Shown: piece after piece, positions 38,387 through 47,576 of the stretch | How the letters are laid out: each line of letters opens with the position of its first letter | Position numbering within the stretch: position 1 is the first letter of the stretch | The notes under the pieces: generated by a model | The model's database searches: none | The model's input: only the letters and a program-made list of their open reading frames with translations | What the model was told of the DNA's origin: nothing | Assembly (NCBI RefSeq): GCF_036227265.1 | Contig: NZ_CP109446.1 | Span: 2,369,501 to 2,433,500, forward strand | Origin: Streptomyces sp. NBC_01476 | GTDB lineage: Bacteria > Actinomycetota > Actinomycetes > Streptomycetales > Streptomycetaceae | Direction of reading: 5' to 3' | Length of the DNA: 64,000 bases | Made by a program: the position numbers and the translations under genes

Positions 38387-38637
38387 ATGCCACCTTTCAG
38401 GGTGGTCGGGCCCGAAGACATCTGGCCGATTATCGTACGTGCGACCACGGGGTACTGGTTCCCCCCGTGCGTGAAAACCAGGTAACCGACGCTGGTCCAC
38501 CGCGTGACCGCGAGGCCGGTTCCGTTGTATGGATATGCCAACAACACAGGCCGATTCTTTACGCTCCGACATCCCCGCCCGCTCCGCGCGCCGCCCGGCG
38601 TTGTGGGGCGCCCCGCCGGAAGGGCAGGATGGCCGGT

Positions 38638-39525
38638 ATGACGCACGTGATGGTGAAGGGCATGAACGTCCCGCTGGACGCCTCCGGCGTGCGGGCCGTG
38701 CTGCGCTGGCGGCCCCGGCCGGGAACCCCCGACGTGGACGCCTCCGTGCTGCTGCTCGGCCCCGACGGGCGGGTCCGCTCCGACGCCGACTTCGTCTTCT
38801 ACAACGAACCCCGCCATCCGTCGGGCCTCGCCCGCCACCTGCCGAAGAAACGCGACCCGGAGGGCCTCACCGACACCGTCGAGGTGGACCTGGCGGCGCT
38901 GGACTCCGGCGTCGACCGGGTGGTCTTCGCCGCCTCCAGCGACGGCGGGCCGTTCCGCCTGGTCGAGGATCTGGCGCTGCTGCTCTACGACACCGCGGGC
39001 CCGCAGCACGCCGCGCCGGTGATCACCTTCGACGTGGTGCCGGACACCGGCCACGAGACCGCGCTGATCTGCGGCGAGGTCTACCGCAAGGGCTCGGGCT
39101 GGAAGTTCCGCGCGCTCGGCCAGGGGTACGCCTCCGGCCTGGCCGACCTGGCCAACGAGTTCGGCATCGCGGTGGACGACGGTGAGTCCGAGCCCGCACA
39201 ACCGCCGCAGAGCCCCGCACCGGCCACGGCGGCACCCACCGCCCCGGCGCCCGCCGCGCCGGTCCCCACGAGTGCGTACGGCTATCCGCTGCCGGCCCCC
39301 TCGTCACCCGCGCACGTCCCGGCGCAGCCCGCGTACGGCTACCCGCAGCCGGTGGCCGCCGCCCCCGCGCCGCCCACCGCGCCGCCGCCGGTCCTGCAGC
39401 AGCCGCAGCAGGGCTACCCGGCGTACGGCTACCCCCAGCCGGTCGGTGCGGCCACCGCGCCCCACAACGGCGACAACGGGTTCACGCTGCCGCCGCAGGG
39501 GCCGCAGTTCCAGCCCGGCCGCTGA
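38638..39525 (+). CDS. TerD-family stress protein with Pro/Ala-rich tail
   Basis: A 295-residue protein. Residues about 3-180 are a TerD domain: KGMNVPLDASGVRAVLRW, DASVLLLGPDGRV, DFVFYNEP, and the ending [33 protein letters not shown]. This domain binds Ca2+ through acidic residues. The final 110 residues are Pro/Ala-rich with three AYGYP motifs, a disordered tail. It is the only gene here on the + strand, opposite the CitE-like gene, and may be separately regulated. Start chosen at MTHVMV for best Shine-Dalgarno spacing. Confidence 0.85.
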   Translation: MTHVMVKGMNVPLDASGVRAVLRWRPRPGTPDVDASVLLLGPDGRVRSDADFVFYNEPRHPSGLARHLPKKRDPEGLTDTVEVDLAALDSGVDRVVFAASSDGGPFRLVEDLALLLYDTAGPQHAAPVITFDVVPDTGHETALICGEVYRKGSGWKFRALGQGYASGLADLANEFGIAVDDGESEPAQPPQSPAPATAAPTAPAPAAPVPTSAYGYPLPAPSSPAHVPAQPAYGYPQPVAAAPAPPTAPPPVLQQPQQGYPAYGYPQPVGAATAPHNGDNGFTLPPQGPQFQPGR

Positions 39526-39553
39526 GGCCGCCGAGGCCCCCACTGAGGAGCGG

Positions 39554-40285
39554 CTACACCTTCGACTTGTAGCCGCGCCCCCACTGCAGTCCCCAGCCGT
39601 AGAGCCGGTCGATCTCCGCCTGGAACCCGTACACGTACCGCACCTCGCGCCGCACCACCAGTTCGCCCTTGCGGTTCTCGATCAGCAGCACCGCGCACGA
39701 CCTGGCCTGCGGCTCGCGCTCGTTCAGCGGGATCTCGATCCGCGGGCCGGAGCCGGGGAAGATCTCCACCTTGGCGTGCGCGCGGTCGAAGGCCGGCGTG
39801 CCGTCATAGATGTAGACGAAGACCAGCAGCCGCTTGAACTCGTCGCGCTTGTCGAAGTTGATGAAGAGCGTCTCGCCGGAACCGCTGCCGAACCGGTCGT
39901 CGCCGCTCATCTTGATGTACGGCGGGGCGTCCAGGTCGCCGAGGAAGTCGCCGAGCGGCTGCACAACTCCCTTGCTGCCGTCGGCCAGTTCGTACAGGCA
40001 CGCCAGATCCAGGTCCACATTGACCATCGCCGGGCCGGCCGCCTGCACCACCTGCGGCTTGAAGATCTCCAGCTGGCGGCGGAGGAAGCCGCCGCCCTCC
40101 ACCTTCCAGCTCGCGGTGTCCGACGTACGCATCGACCAGGACAGGTTGACGCGCATGTTGCCGATCGCGGCGCCCTGTTTGGTCAGCGAGATCTCCGGGC
40201 GCCGTTTGGTCAGCTCAACGGAGTGCACATTCGTCAGGTCGAACTGCTGGGCCCCACTGGGCCCCAGAAGACTCCGCCAGTCCAT
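39554..40285 (-). CDS. TerA/TerD-like tellurium-resistance family protein
   Basis: A 243-residue protein related to the TerA side of the TerD superfamily: VELTKRRPEISLTKQG, MRVNLSWSMR, DLDLACLYEL, and an Asp-rich middle (IKMSGDDRFGSGSGETLFINFD) suited to Ca2+ binding. Orthologues occur beside TerC and TerD in Streptomyces. It lies downstream of the terC terminator on the same strand and thus may have its own promoter. Confidence 0.75.
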   Translation of the reverse strand: MDWRSLLGPSGAQQFDLTNVHSVELTKRRPEISLTKQGAAIGNMRVNLSWSMRTSDTASWKVEGGGFLRRQLEIFKPQVVQAAGPAMVNVDLDLACLYELADGSKGVVQPLGDFLGDLDAPPYIKMSGDDRFGSGSGETLFINFDKRDEFKRLLVFVYIYDGTPAFDRAHAKVEIFPGSGPRIEIPLNEREPQARSCAVLLIENRKGELVVRREVRYVYGFQAEIDRLYGWGLQWGRGYKSKV

Positions 40286-40329
40286 CGGTGTTCCACCCTC
40301 CCGGGTTGCCGTCGTCGCGGTGACACGAC

Positions 40330-40357
40330 GCTGCCCCCGCCGGTCGGCGGGGGCAGC
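40330..40357 (-). terminator. Terminator of the TerC gene
   Basis: GCTGCCCCCGCCG and CGGCGGGGGCAGC form a 13-bp perfect stem around two bases, a strong GC hairpin lying 18 bases beyond the stop of the TerC-family gene. Confidence 0.8.
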
Positions 40358-40375
40358 GTAGCCAAGCGGCCGGGG

Positions 40376-41533
40376 TCAGACCCCGGAGGTGACTTCCGCC
40401 TTGTCGTCCGACGTATCGGATCCTTCCCCGAGCCGCCGGTTGCGTACCACCGAGGACCAGTACGACGCCGCGATCAGGACAACGCCGACGAGTCCGGTGA
40501 TCACCTCGCTGACGTCGTACTTGATCGTGATCAGCAGGATGACGGCCAGCGCGCCGATCGCGTAGTGCGCGCCGTGCTCCAGGTAGACGTAGTCGTCCAG
40601 GGTGCCCTTGCGGACCAGGAAGACGGTCAGCGACCGGATGTACATCGCGCCGATACCCAGACCCAGGGCGATCTCGAAGATGTCGTTGCTGATGGCGAAG
40701 GCGCCGACGACACCGTCGAAGGAGAAGGAGGCGTCGATGACTTCGAGGTAGAGGAACATGAAGAACGCGGCCTTGCCTGCCAGTCCGGCCACCTGGCTGC
40801 GGGTGGCGCCGCTGCCGCCGGGCGCCGGGACCTGCGCGGTGCCGGTGTCCTCGTCGTCCTCCTCCTCGTCCTCCAGGCGCTCCTCGAAGAAGCTGGAGAC
40901 CCCGCCGACGACGAGATAGGTGATCAGACCCCCGACACCGGCGAGCAGCACCGTCTCGCCCTTGTCGATGGTGCCGTGGCCGCCGTGCAGCGGGACTCCG
41001 GTGGCGACCGTGGTGGCCGCGATGACCAGCACGACCATCGCGATCACCACGGAGAGCGTGTCCAGCTTGCCGAGCTTCGACAGCGGGCGCTCCAGCCAGC
41101 CCAGCCAGGTGACCTCGCGCTCCTCGAAGATGAAGTCGAGGAAGATCATCAACAGGAACATGCCACCGAAGGCGGCGATCGCCGGGTGGGCGCCGGTCAC
41201 CAGGGACTCGTACCGGTCGTGGTCGTCGATCGCGACCCGCACCGCTTCCCAGGGGCTCAGCTTGGCGGTGATCGCCACGATGATGATCGGGAAGACCAGC
41301 CGCATGCCGAAGACCGCGATCAGCACACCGACGGTCAGGAACATCTTCTGCCAGAAGGCGTTCAGCTTCCGCAGGATGCCCGCGTTGATGACGGCGTTGT
41401 CGAAGGAGAGCGAGATCTCAAGGACGGACAGGATCGCGACGATCGCGAGTCCTTTTCCTCCCCAGAGGACGCCGGCCAGGGCCAGGCCCGCGGCAGTGAT
41501 GCCGAACGACCAGCCGAAAGTTCTGAGGAGCAC
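40376..41533 (-). CDS. TerC/DUF475 integral membrane protein
   Basis: A 385-residue protein with about nine membrane helices. It has the two TerC-type motifs ISLSFDNAVINAGIL and ASFSFDGVVGAFAIS that hold metal-interacting Asp residues, separated by a soluble loop with an acidic run (EERLEDEEEDDED) at about 220-232. TerC family proteins are linked to tellurite resistance and metal handling at the membrane, working with TerD proteins. I took the GTG preceded by GGTGG; a TTG 15 bases upstream is possible. Confidence 0.85.
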   Translation of the reverse strand: MLLRTFGWSFGITAAGLALAGVLWGGKGLAIVAILSVLEISLSFDNAVINAGILRKLNAFWQKMFLTVGVLIAVFGMRLVFPIIIVAITAKLSPWEAVRVAIDDHDRYESLVTGAHPAIAAFGGMFLLMIFLDFIFEEREVTWLGWLERPLSKLGKLDTLSVVIAMVVLVIAATTVATGVPLHGGHGTIDKGETVLLAGVGGLITYLVVGGVSSFFEERLEDEEEDDEDTGTAQVPAPGGSGATRSQVAGLAGKAAFFMFLYLEVIDASFSFDGVVGAFAISNDIFEIALGLGIGAMYIRSLTVFLVRKGTLDDYVYLEHGAHYAIGALAVILLITIKYDVSEVITGLVGVVLIAASYWSSVVRNRRLGEGSDTSDDKAEVTSGV

Positions 41534-41596
41534 GTGCTTCCCACCCAATCCCTTGTGAATCCCTTGAGCAAGGGAGCCCCCGCGAGGTACGCGGCT

Positions 41597-42172
41597 TTAC
41601 GAAACGTTGACCCCGAAGTCTAGGGCGATACCGCGAAGCCCGGAGGCGTACCCCTGGCCCACCGCCCGGAACTTCCATTCGCCGCCGTAGCGGTAGAGCT
41701 CGCCGAAGATCATGGCGGTCTCGGTGGAGGCGTCCTCGGTCAGGTCGTACCGGGCCAGCTCCACACCGTCGGCCTGGTTGAGCACGCGGATGTACGCGTC
41801 GCTGACCTGGCCGAAGGTCTGCACCCGGGCGTCGGCGTCGTAGATCGACACCGGGAAGACGACCTTGTCGACGGCGGCCGGGACCAGGCTCAGGTCGACC
41901 AGGATGGTCTCGTCGTCGCCGCCGGAGCCGCCGACCAGGTCGTCACCGGTGTGCTCGACGGAGCCCTCGGGGCTCTTGAGGTTGTTGTAGAAGACGAAGT
42001 ATTCATCTCCCAGTACCCGGCCGTTGGCGCAGAGCAGCGCGCTGGCGTCCAGGTCGAAGTCGGCTCCGGTGGTCGAACGGGCCCTCCAGCCGAGGCCGAT
42101 CTGCACCTGGGTGAGATTCGGCGCGGCCTTGGAGAGGGAGACATTGCCTCCCTTGGCGAGCGTGACGCCCAT
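41597..42172 (-). CDS. TerD-family protein
   Basis: A 191-residue TerD protein: KGGNVSLSK at the start, GLGWRARSTTGADFDLDAS (Ca2+ ligands), [23 protein letters not shown], the DDETILVDLSLVP segment, and the ending [21 protein letters not shown]. Length and motifs are standard. It is tandem with, and about 70 percent similar by eye to, the TerD gene just upstream, so a duplication. Cytosolic Ca2+-binding proteins of this type help the cell respond to tellurite and other stress. Confidence 0.9.
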   Translation of the reverse strand: MGVTLAKGGNVSLSKAAPNLTQVQIGLGWRARSTTGADFDLDASALLCANGRVLGDEYFVFYNNLKSPEGSVEHTGDDLVGGSGGDDETILVDLSLVPAAVDKVVFPVSIYDADARVQTFGQVSDAYIRVLNQADGVELARYDLTEDASTETAMIFGELYRYGGEWKFRAVGQGYASGLRGIALDFGVNVS

Positions 42173-42188
42173 CGTGGTTCTTTCCTCC

Positions 42189-42269
42189 CCGCAGTTGGTG
42201 CCGCAGTTGGTGCCGGTTGTGCCGCAGTTGGCGCTGCGGTTGATCCCGCAGTTGATCCCGCAGTCGGTC
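42189..42269. repeat. 12-bp tandem repeat between the two terD genes
   Basis: Seven imperfect copies of a 12-base unit (CCGCAGTTGGTG and variants, one shortened to 9) fill most of the gap between the paired terD genes. The period is a multiple of three; on the minus strand one frame gives a Pro/Ala/Thr repeat like the tail of the + strand TerD protein, so it may be a decayed or shifted C-terminal tail. Confidence 0.6.
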
Positions 42270-42299
42270 CGGCGGTCGCTTCAGCGACGGCCGGCGGCG

Positions 42300-42875
42300 T
42301 CAGACGTTGACGCCGAAGTCCTGGGCGATGCCGCGCAGGCCGGAGGCGTAGCCCTGGCCGATGGCGCGGAACTTCCACTCACCGCCGTGCCGGTAGAGCT
42401 CGCCGAAGACCATGGCGGTCTCGGTGGACGCGTCCTCGGTCAGGTCGTACCGGGCCAGCTCGCGGTTGTCGGCCGCGTTCACCACCCGGATGTAGGCGTT
42501 GCGGACCTGGCCGAAGCTCTGCTGCCGGGTCTCGGCCTCGTAGATGGAGACCGGGAAGACGATCTTGGTGACGTCGGCGGGCACGGTGGCCAGGTTGACG
42601 TTGATCACCTCGTCGTCGCCCTCGCCCTCACCGGTGAGGTTGTCGCCGGTGTGCTCCACCGATCCGTCGGGGCTGCGCAGGTTGTTGAAGAAGACGAAGT
42701 GCGCGTCGGACAGGACCTTGCCCTGTTCGTTGGTGAGCAGCGCGCTGGCGTCGAGGTCGAAGTCGTTGCCGGTGGTGGTGCGGGCGTCCCAGCCCAGACC
42801 GACGACGACCGCCGTGAGGTTCGGCGCCTCCTTGGTCAGCGAGACATTGCCACCCTTGCTGAGGCTGACTCCCAC
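42300..42875 (-). CDS. TerD-family protein
   Basis: A 191-residue TerD protein with the same motifs as its neighbour: [62 protein letters not shown] and [21 protein letters not shown]. It is the first gene of the terD-terD-terC run on the minus strand, so the promoter should lie in 42876-43003. It is expected to bind Ca2+ and act in the Ter stress response. Confidence 0.9.
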   Translation of the reverse strand: MGVSLSKGGNVSLTKEAPNLTAVVVGLGWDARTTTGNDFDLDASALLTNEQGKVLSDAHFVFFNNLRSPDGSVEHTGDNLTGEGEGDDEVINVNLATVPADVTKIVFPVSIYEAETRQQSFGQVRNAYIRVVNAADNRELARYDLTEDASTETAMVFGELYRHGGEWKFRAIGQGYASGLRGIAQDFGVNV

Positions 42876-43003
42876 GAGTCCTCCCGTCCGTTCGGCGCAG
42901 CCAGGCTGCGTGACGTGCGTGCTGTATGGGCCCTGCGTGCTGAACCTGCGGTTTTCGCGCGTGCCGGATCAACGAGCCGAGCTTAGTGACCGGTTCCCGC
43001 GGA

Positions 43004-43462
43004 CTACAGCGCTTCGAGCGCCTTTGTGTACTCCTGGAGGTCCCGCGCGTCCGGCAGGCCGTTCACGATCGTCCAGCGGACCGTGCCCCGCTTGTCGATG
43101 ACGAAGGTGCCGCGCAGCGCGCAGCCCTTGTCCTCGGCGAAGACGCCGTAGGCCCGGGAAGCCGTTCCGTGCGGCCAGAAGTCGGAAAGCAGCGGGAAGT
43201 CGAGCTCCTCGGAGTCGGAGAAGACCCGCAGCGCGTGCATCGAGTCGCACGAGACGGCCAGCACCTGTACGTCGTCGTTCTGGAAGGCGGGAAGCGCTTC
43301 CTGGACCGCGCGGAGTTCGCCGGTGCAGACGCTGGTGAAGGCGAAGGGGAAGAAGAGCAGCACGACGTTCTTGCGGCCCCGGAAGTGGCTCAGCCGCACG
43401 GTGCGACCGTGCTGGTCGCTCAGCTGGAAGTCGGGGGCGGGGGCGCCGGCTTCTGTCGGCAC
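43004..43462 (-). CDS. Peroxiredoxin, AhpE/BCP-like
   Basis: A 152-residue thioredoxin-fold peroxidase with the peroxidatic Cys in PFAFTSVCTGEL (Cys46) and a conserved Thr/Arg surrounding. A second Cys appears in DKGCALRG but not at the usual resolving site, so it is probably a one-Cys AhpE type. It reduces hydroperoxides using thiols. GTG start. In Streptomyces this gene lies between the Ter genes and aceE. Confidence 0.88.
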   Translation of the reverse strand: MPTEAGAPAPDFQLSDQHGRTVRLSHFRGRKNVVLLFFPFAFTSVCTGELRAVQEALPAFQNDDVQVLAVSCDSMHALRVFSDSEELDFPLLSDFWPHGTASRAYGVFAEDKGCALRGTFVIDKRGTVRWTIVNGLPDARDLQEYTKALEAL

Positions 43463-43629
43463 GGTACGGCTCCCTCTCGTACGGCTCCCTCTCGGCGGGA
43501 ACGGCCCGCGCCCGTCACCGGGCAGCGACGGGCGCGCGGGGAGCCGCGCGCCCGGCCACATGCGATGGGCAGATGGCAGAGCACGCAGCCCCGGCGGCGC
43601 TGTCGGCACTGTTGGTTACCGCTGACCGC

Positions 43630-44070
43630 TTACCGCCGGGCGGCCCTCGCCGCCTTGGGGGTGACCAGACGGCTGCCGGTCCAGTCCCGCGCAGCGTTCA
43701 CACTGCTGGTCTGGGCCAGGCCCGCGGTCTGCGCCGCCTCGCCGATCTCGCTGGGCTCGACGTGGCCGTCACGCCCCGTCTTCGGGGTCATCAGCCAGAT
43801 CGGGGCGCCGGGGTCGACGGTCGACGTGGCGTCGACCAATGCGTCGGTGAGGTCGCCGTCGTCCTCGCGGAACCACAGCAGGACGGCGTCGGGCACGTCG
43901 TCGTACTCCTCATCGGCGAGCTCTTCGCCCGTGAGCTCCTCGATTGCCTCGCGGAGATCCTGGTCGCAATCCTCGTCGTACCCGAGCTCCTGGACCACCT
44001 GTCCGGGCTCGAAACCAAGCCGGCTCGCCGGGTTGGTCCGCTCCTCCGCGTGGTCCGCGGTCGCGCTCAC
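43630..44070 (-). CDS. DUF3052 family protein
   Basis: A 146-residue acidic protein beginning TADHAEERTNPASRLGFEPGQVVQELGYDEDCDQDLR, with the DGDLTDALVDA and APIWLMTPKTGR segments of the DUF3052 family. It is known from actinobacteria, normally next to the pyruvate dehydrogenase E1 gene, as here (divergent). Function unknown; the DNA between it and aceE should hold control sites for both. AGGAGG precedes the GTG start. Confidence 0.85.
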   Translation of the reverse strand: MSATADHAEERTNPASRLGFEPGQVVQELGYDEDCDQDLREAIEELTGEELADEEYDDVPDAVLLWFREDDGDLTDALVDATSTVDPGAPIWLMTPKTGRDGHVEPSEIGEAAQTAGLAQTSSVNAARDWTGSRLVTPKAARAARR

Positions 44071-44475
44071 GCTTTGCCTCCTGTCATGGGAACTGCATTG
44101 TTTCGCTGTGTCTGTATGTGCCCGCTGCGGCGCGAGCTTATTGGCGGTAGTCCACACGGGCGGGGCGGATCGCGCAAGTACCCGGCGTACGAGACAGCCG
44201 AAACGGTGACGATTCGACCGTCTTCCCCGCATCCCGCACTCAGGTTTTCGCTTCCATGGTGACGCAGATCACTCCGGTTTGTCGGTGTTGCGGGCGATTG
44301 GGTCCACGCGTCGGTCGCGGGTCCTGCTGGGCGTACAGTTCACGTTCGGCCGCACACCCACCCACCGAACCCACCGGCCCGCCGGTTACCGCACGGTAGA
44401 GATGACGTATCGAACGCCGCGGTACACGATGGATGCGGCGACCCAGCAGAGCACCTCTATCAGTGAAGGAACAGC

Positions 44476-47223
44476 GTGGCTTCCGGATCCGATCGCAACC
44501 CGATCATCATTGGTGGCCTTCCCAGCCAGGTCCCGGATTTCGATCCCGAGGAAACGGCGGAATGGCTCGACTCGCTCGATGCGGCCATCGACGAGCGCGG
44601 CCGCGAGCGTGCCCGCTACCTGATGCTCCGCCTCATCGAACACGCCCGCGAAAAGCGGGTCGCGGTACCCGAGATGCGCAGCAGCGACTACGTCAACACT
44701 ATCGCCACCAAGGACGAGCCGTTCTTCCCCGGCAACGAGGAGATCGAGCGCAAGATCCTCAACGCCACCCGGTGGAACGCCGCGGTGATGGTGTCCCGGG
44801 CGCAGCGGCCGGGGATCGGCGTCGGCGGGCACATCGCGACCTTCGCCTCCTCCGCCTCCCTGTACGACGTGGGTTTCAACCACTTCTTCCGCGGCAAGGA
44901 CGACGGGACCGGCGGCGACCAGATCTTCTTCCAGGGGCATGCCTCCCCCGGCATCTACGCCCGCGCCTTCCTGCTCGACCGGCTCACCGAGGCGCAGCTG
45001 GACGCGTTCCGGCAGGAGAAGTCGAAGGCGCCCGACGGTCTGTCCAGCTACCCGCACCCGCGGCTGATGCCGGACTTCTGGGAGTTCCCGACCGTCTCCA
45101 TGGGCCTGGGCCCGCTGGGCGCGATCTACCAGGCCCGGATGAACCGCTACATGCAGGCGCGCGGTATCGCCGACACCTCCTCGTCGCATGTCTGGGCGTT
45201 CCTCGGCGACGGCGAGATGGACGAGCCGGAGTCGCTCGGCCAGCTCTCCATCGCCGCCCGCGAGGGGCTGGACAACCTCACCTTCGTGGTCAACTGCAAT
45301 CTGCAGCGGCTCGACGGCCCGGTGCGCGGCAACGGCAAGATCATCCAGGAGCTGGAGTCGCAGTTCCGCGGCGCCGGCTGGAACGTCATCAAGCTGGTCT
45401 GGGACCGCTCCTGGGACCCGCTGCTGGCCCAGGACCGCGACGGCCTGCTGGTCAACAAGATGAACATCACACCGGACGGGCAGTTCCAGACGTACGCCAC
45501 CGAGACGGGCGCGTACATCCGTGAACACTTCTTCGGCGACGACCAGCGGCTGCGCAAGATGGTCGAGGGCATGACCGACGAGCAGATCCTGCACCTCGGG
45601 CGCGGCGGCCACGACCACCGCAAGGTCTTCGCGGCCTACACCGCGGCCATGGAGCACCGGGGCCAGCCGACCGTCATCCTCGCCCAGACCATCAAGGGCT
45701 GGACGCTGGGGCCGAACTTCGAGGGCCGCAACGCGACCCACCAGATGAAGAAGCTCACCGTCGACGACCTCAAGCGGTTCCGGGACCGGCTGCACCTGCC
45801 GATCACCGACAAGCGGCTCGACGAGGGCTACCCGCCCTACTACCACCCGGGCCGGGACTCCGAAGAGATCCAGTACATGCACGACCACCGCAAGAGCCTG
45901 GGTGGTTACGTGCCGAGCCGGGTGGTCCGCGCCAAGCCGCTGCCGCAGCCGCCGGACAAGACGTACGCGACCGCGAAGAAGGGCTCAGGCCAGCAGTCGA
46001 TCGCCACCACCATGGCGTTCGTCCGGGTCCTGAAGGACCTGATGCGGGACAAGGAGATCGGCAAGCGCTTCGTGCTGATCGCCCCGGACGAGTACCGCAC
46101 CTTCGGCATGGACGCCTTCTTCCCGAGCGCGAAGATCTACAACCCGCTGGGCCAGCAGTACGAGTCGGTGGACCGCGAACTGCTGCTCGCGTACAAGGAG
46201 TCGCCGACCGGCCAGATGCTGCACGACGGCATCTCGGAGGCCGGCTGCACCGCCTCGCTGATCGCCGCCGGCTCCGCCTACGCCACCCACGGCGAGCCGC
46301 TGATCCCGGTGTACGTCTTCTACTCGATGTTCGGGTTCCAGCGCACCGGCGACCAGTTCTGGCAGATGTCCGACCAGCTCGCGCGCGGCTTCGTGCTCGG
46401 TGCGACGGCCGGCCGGACCACCCTCACGGGTGAGGGCCTGCAGCACGCCGACGGTCACTCGCAGCTGCTGGCCTCGACCAACCCGGCGTGTGTGGCCTAC
46501 GACCCGGCGTACTCCTTCGAGATCGCCCACATCGTGCAGGACGGTCTGCGCCGGATGTACGGCGAGACCGCCGACGGCAGGCCCGGCGAGGACATCTTCT
46601 ACTACCTGACCGTCTACAACGAGCCGATCCAGCATCCGGCCGAGCCGGCCGACGTGGACGTCGAGGGCATCCTCAAGGGCGTCCACCGCCTCAAGGCCGG
46701 CGAGGCGGGCGCGATCCCGGCGCAGATCATGGCGTCCGGTGTCGCGGTCCCGTGGGCGCTGGAGGCGCAGCGGCTGCTCGCCGCGGACTGGAACGTACGG
46801 GCCGACGTATGGTCCGCGACCTCCTGGAACGAGCTGCGGCGCGAGGCGGTCGAGGTCAAGCAGCACAACCTGCTGCACCCGGAGGAGGAGCAGCGCGTCC
46901 CGTACGTGACGCGGAAGCTCTCCGGGGCCGAGGGCCCGTTCGTGGCGGTCTCGGACTGGATGCGCTCGGTGCCGGACCAGATCGCCCGCTGGGTACCGGG
47001 GCGGTACGCCTCGCTCGGCGCGGACGGCTTCGGTTTCGCGGACACCCGCGGGGCGGCCCGGCGGTTCTTCCACATCGACGCCCAGTCGATCGTGCTCGCC
47101 GTGCTGACCGAGCTGGCCCAGGACGGCAGGATCGACCGTTCGGTGCTCAAGCAGGCCGTCGACCGGTACCAGCTGCTGGACGTGGCGGCGGCCCATCCGG
47201 GTGCCGCGGGCGGCGACGCGTAA
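44476..47223 (+). CDS. aceE: Pyruvate dehydrogenase E1 component (homodimeric type)
   Basis: A 915-residue protein of full length for the homodimeric E1 family. It has the thiamine-diphosphate motif [10 protein letters not shown] (about residue 244) followed 26-30 residues later by NCNLQRLDG, plus HGHDHRK-like and [11 protein letters not shown] segments and the family signature [13 protein letters not shown] near residue 710. It decarboxylates pyruvate and acetylates the lipoyl group of E2, feeding acetyl-CoA to the citric acid cycle and to fatty acid synthesis. GTG start with AAGGA; divergent from DUF3052. Confidence 0.95.
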   Translation: MASGSDRNPIIIGGLPSQVPDFDPEETAEWLDSLDAAIDERGRERARYLMLRLIEHAREKRVAVPEMRSSDYVNTIATKDEPFFPGNEEIERKILNATRWNAAVMVSRAQRPGIGVGGHIATFASSASLYDVGFNHFFRGKDDGTGGDQIFFQGHASPGIYARAFLLDRLTEAQLDAFRQEKSKAPDGLSSYPHPRLMPDFWEFPTVSMGLGPLGAIYQARMNRYMQARGIADTSSSHVWAFLGDGEMDEPESLGQLSIAAREGLDNLTFVVNCNLQRLDGPVRGNGKIIQELESQFRGAGWNVIKLVWDRSWDPLLAQDRDGLLVNKMNITPDGQFQTYATETGAYIREHFFGDDQRLRKMVEGMTDEQILHLGRGGHDHRKVFAAYTAAMEHRGQPTVILAQTIKGWTLGPNFEGRNATHQMKKLTVDDLKRFRDRLHLPITDKRLDEGYPPYYHPGRDSEEIQYMHDHRKSLGGYVPSRVVRAKPLPQPPDKTYATAKKGSGQQSIATTMAFVRVLKDLMRDKEIGKRFVLIAPDEYRTFGMDAFFPSAKIYNPLGQQYESVDRELLLAYKESPTGQMLHDGISEAGCTASLIAAGSAYATHGEPLIPVYVFYSMFGFQRTGDQFWQMSDQLARGFVLGATAGRTTLTGEGLQHADGHSQLLASTNPACVAYDPAYSFEIAHIVQDGLRRMYGETADGRPGEDIFYYLTVYNEPIQHPAEPADVDVEGILKGVHRLKAGEAGAIPAQIMASGVAVPWALEAQRLLAADWNVRADVWSATSWNELRREAVEVKQHNLLHPEEEQRVPYVTRKLSGAEGPFVAVSDWMRSVPDQIARWVPGRYASLGADGFGFADTRGAARRFFHIDAQSIVLAVLTELAQDGRIDRSVLKQAVDRYQLLDVAAAHPGAAGGDA

Positions 47224-47245
47224 GCGGTTTTGAGCCGATTTTCCT

Positions 47246-47286
47246 GGCCCCGGCCGGTGGTAATACCACCGGCCGGGGCCTTTTTT
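47246..47286 (+). terminator. Strong intrinsic terminator of aceE
   Basis: A 15-bp perfect stem (47246-47260 with 47266-47280) closed by a TAATA loop and followed by TTTTTT. It is the only classical stem-plus-T-tract terminator in the window. Confidence 0.93.
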
Positions 47287-47480
47287 CTGGCTTTTCGTGG
47301 CTTTTCGCGCCGGTCAGGACCTATCCGGGTAGAGATTCGGCACGTAACCTCTACTGTCCTTATTCCGTTGCCAAACGTGACGTCCGTCACGCAGCGGCCC
47401 TGCGCCGGACCGTGTCTTCTAACCTGCAGGGAGGAGGCACTGCCCACTGACGGCACCGCTCCTCACCGCCCTTTTACCGC

Positions 47481-47520
47481 TCAGCACCTCTCAGTACCTC
47501 TCAGTACCTCTCCGTACCGC
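47481..47520. repeat. 10-bp tandem repeat upstream of the hydrolase gene
   Basis: Four near-identical 10-base units (CAGCACCTCT, CAGTACCTCT twice, CCGTACCGCC) lie about 60 bases before the hydrolase start. They may be a regulator-binding array or a simple replication-slippage repeat. Confidence 0.5.
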
Positions 47521-47576
47521 CCCTTACCCCGGACCGGCCCGCTGATCGCGGGAATGAATGCGCGAGGCAACCGCGA

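Noticed and set aside
39182-41623. 813-codon rightward frame across the Ter genes
   Set aside because: It runs opposite TerA/TerD-like and TerC genes, both with firm motifs and membrane helices. A GC-codon shadow.
42189-42269. CRISPR-like array between terD genes
   Set aside because: The 12-base units are contiguous with no spacers, so a simple tandem repeat.
41890-42378. Frame joining the end of one terD gene with a Pro/Ala-rich run
   Set aside because: It is out of frame with both TerD proteins, each of which has a normal length; noted only as a possible relic.
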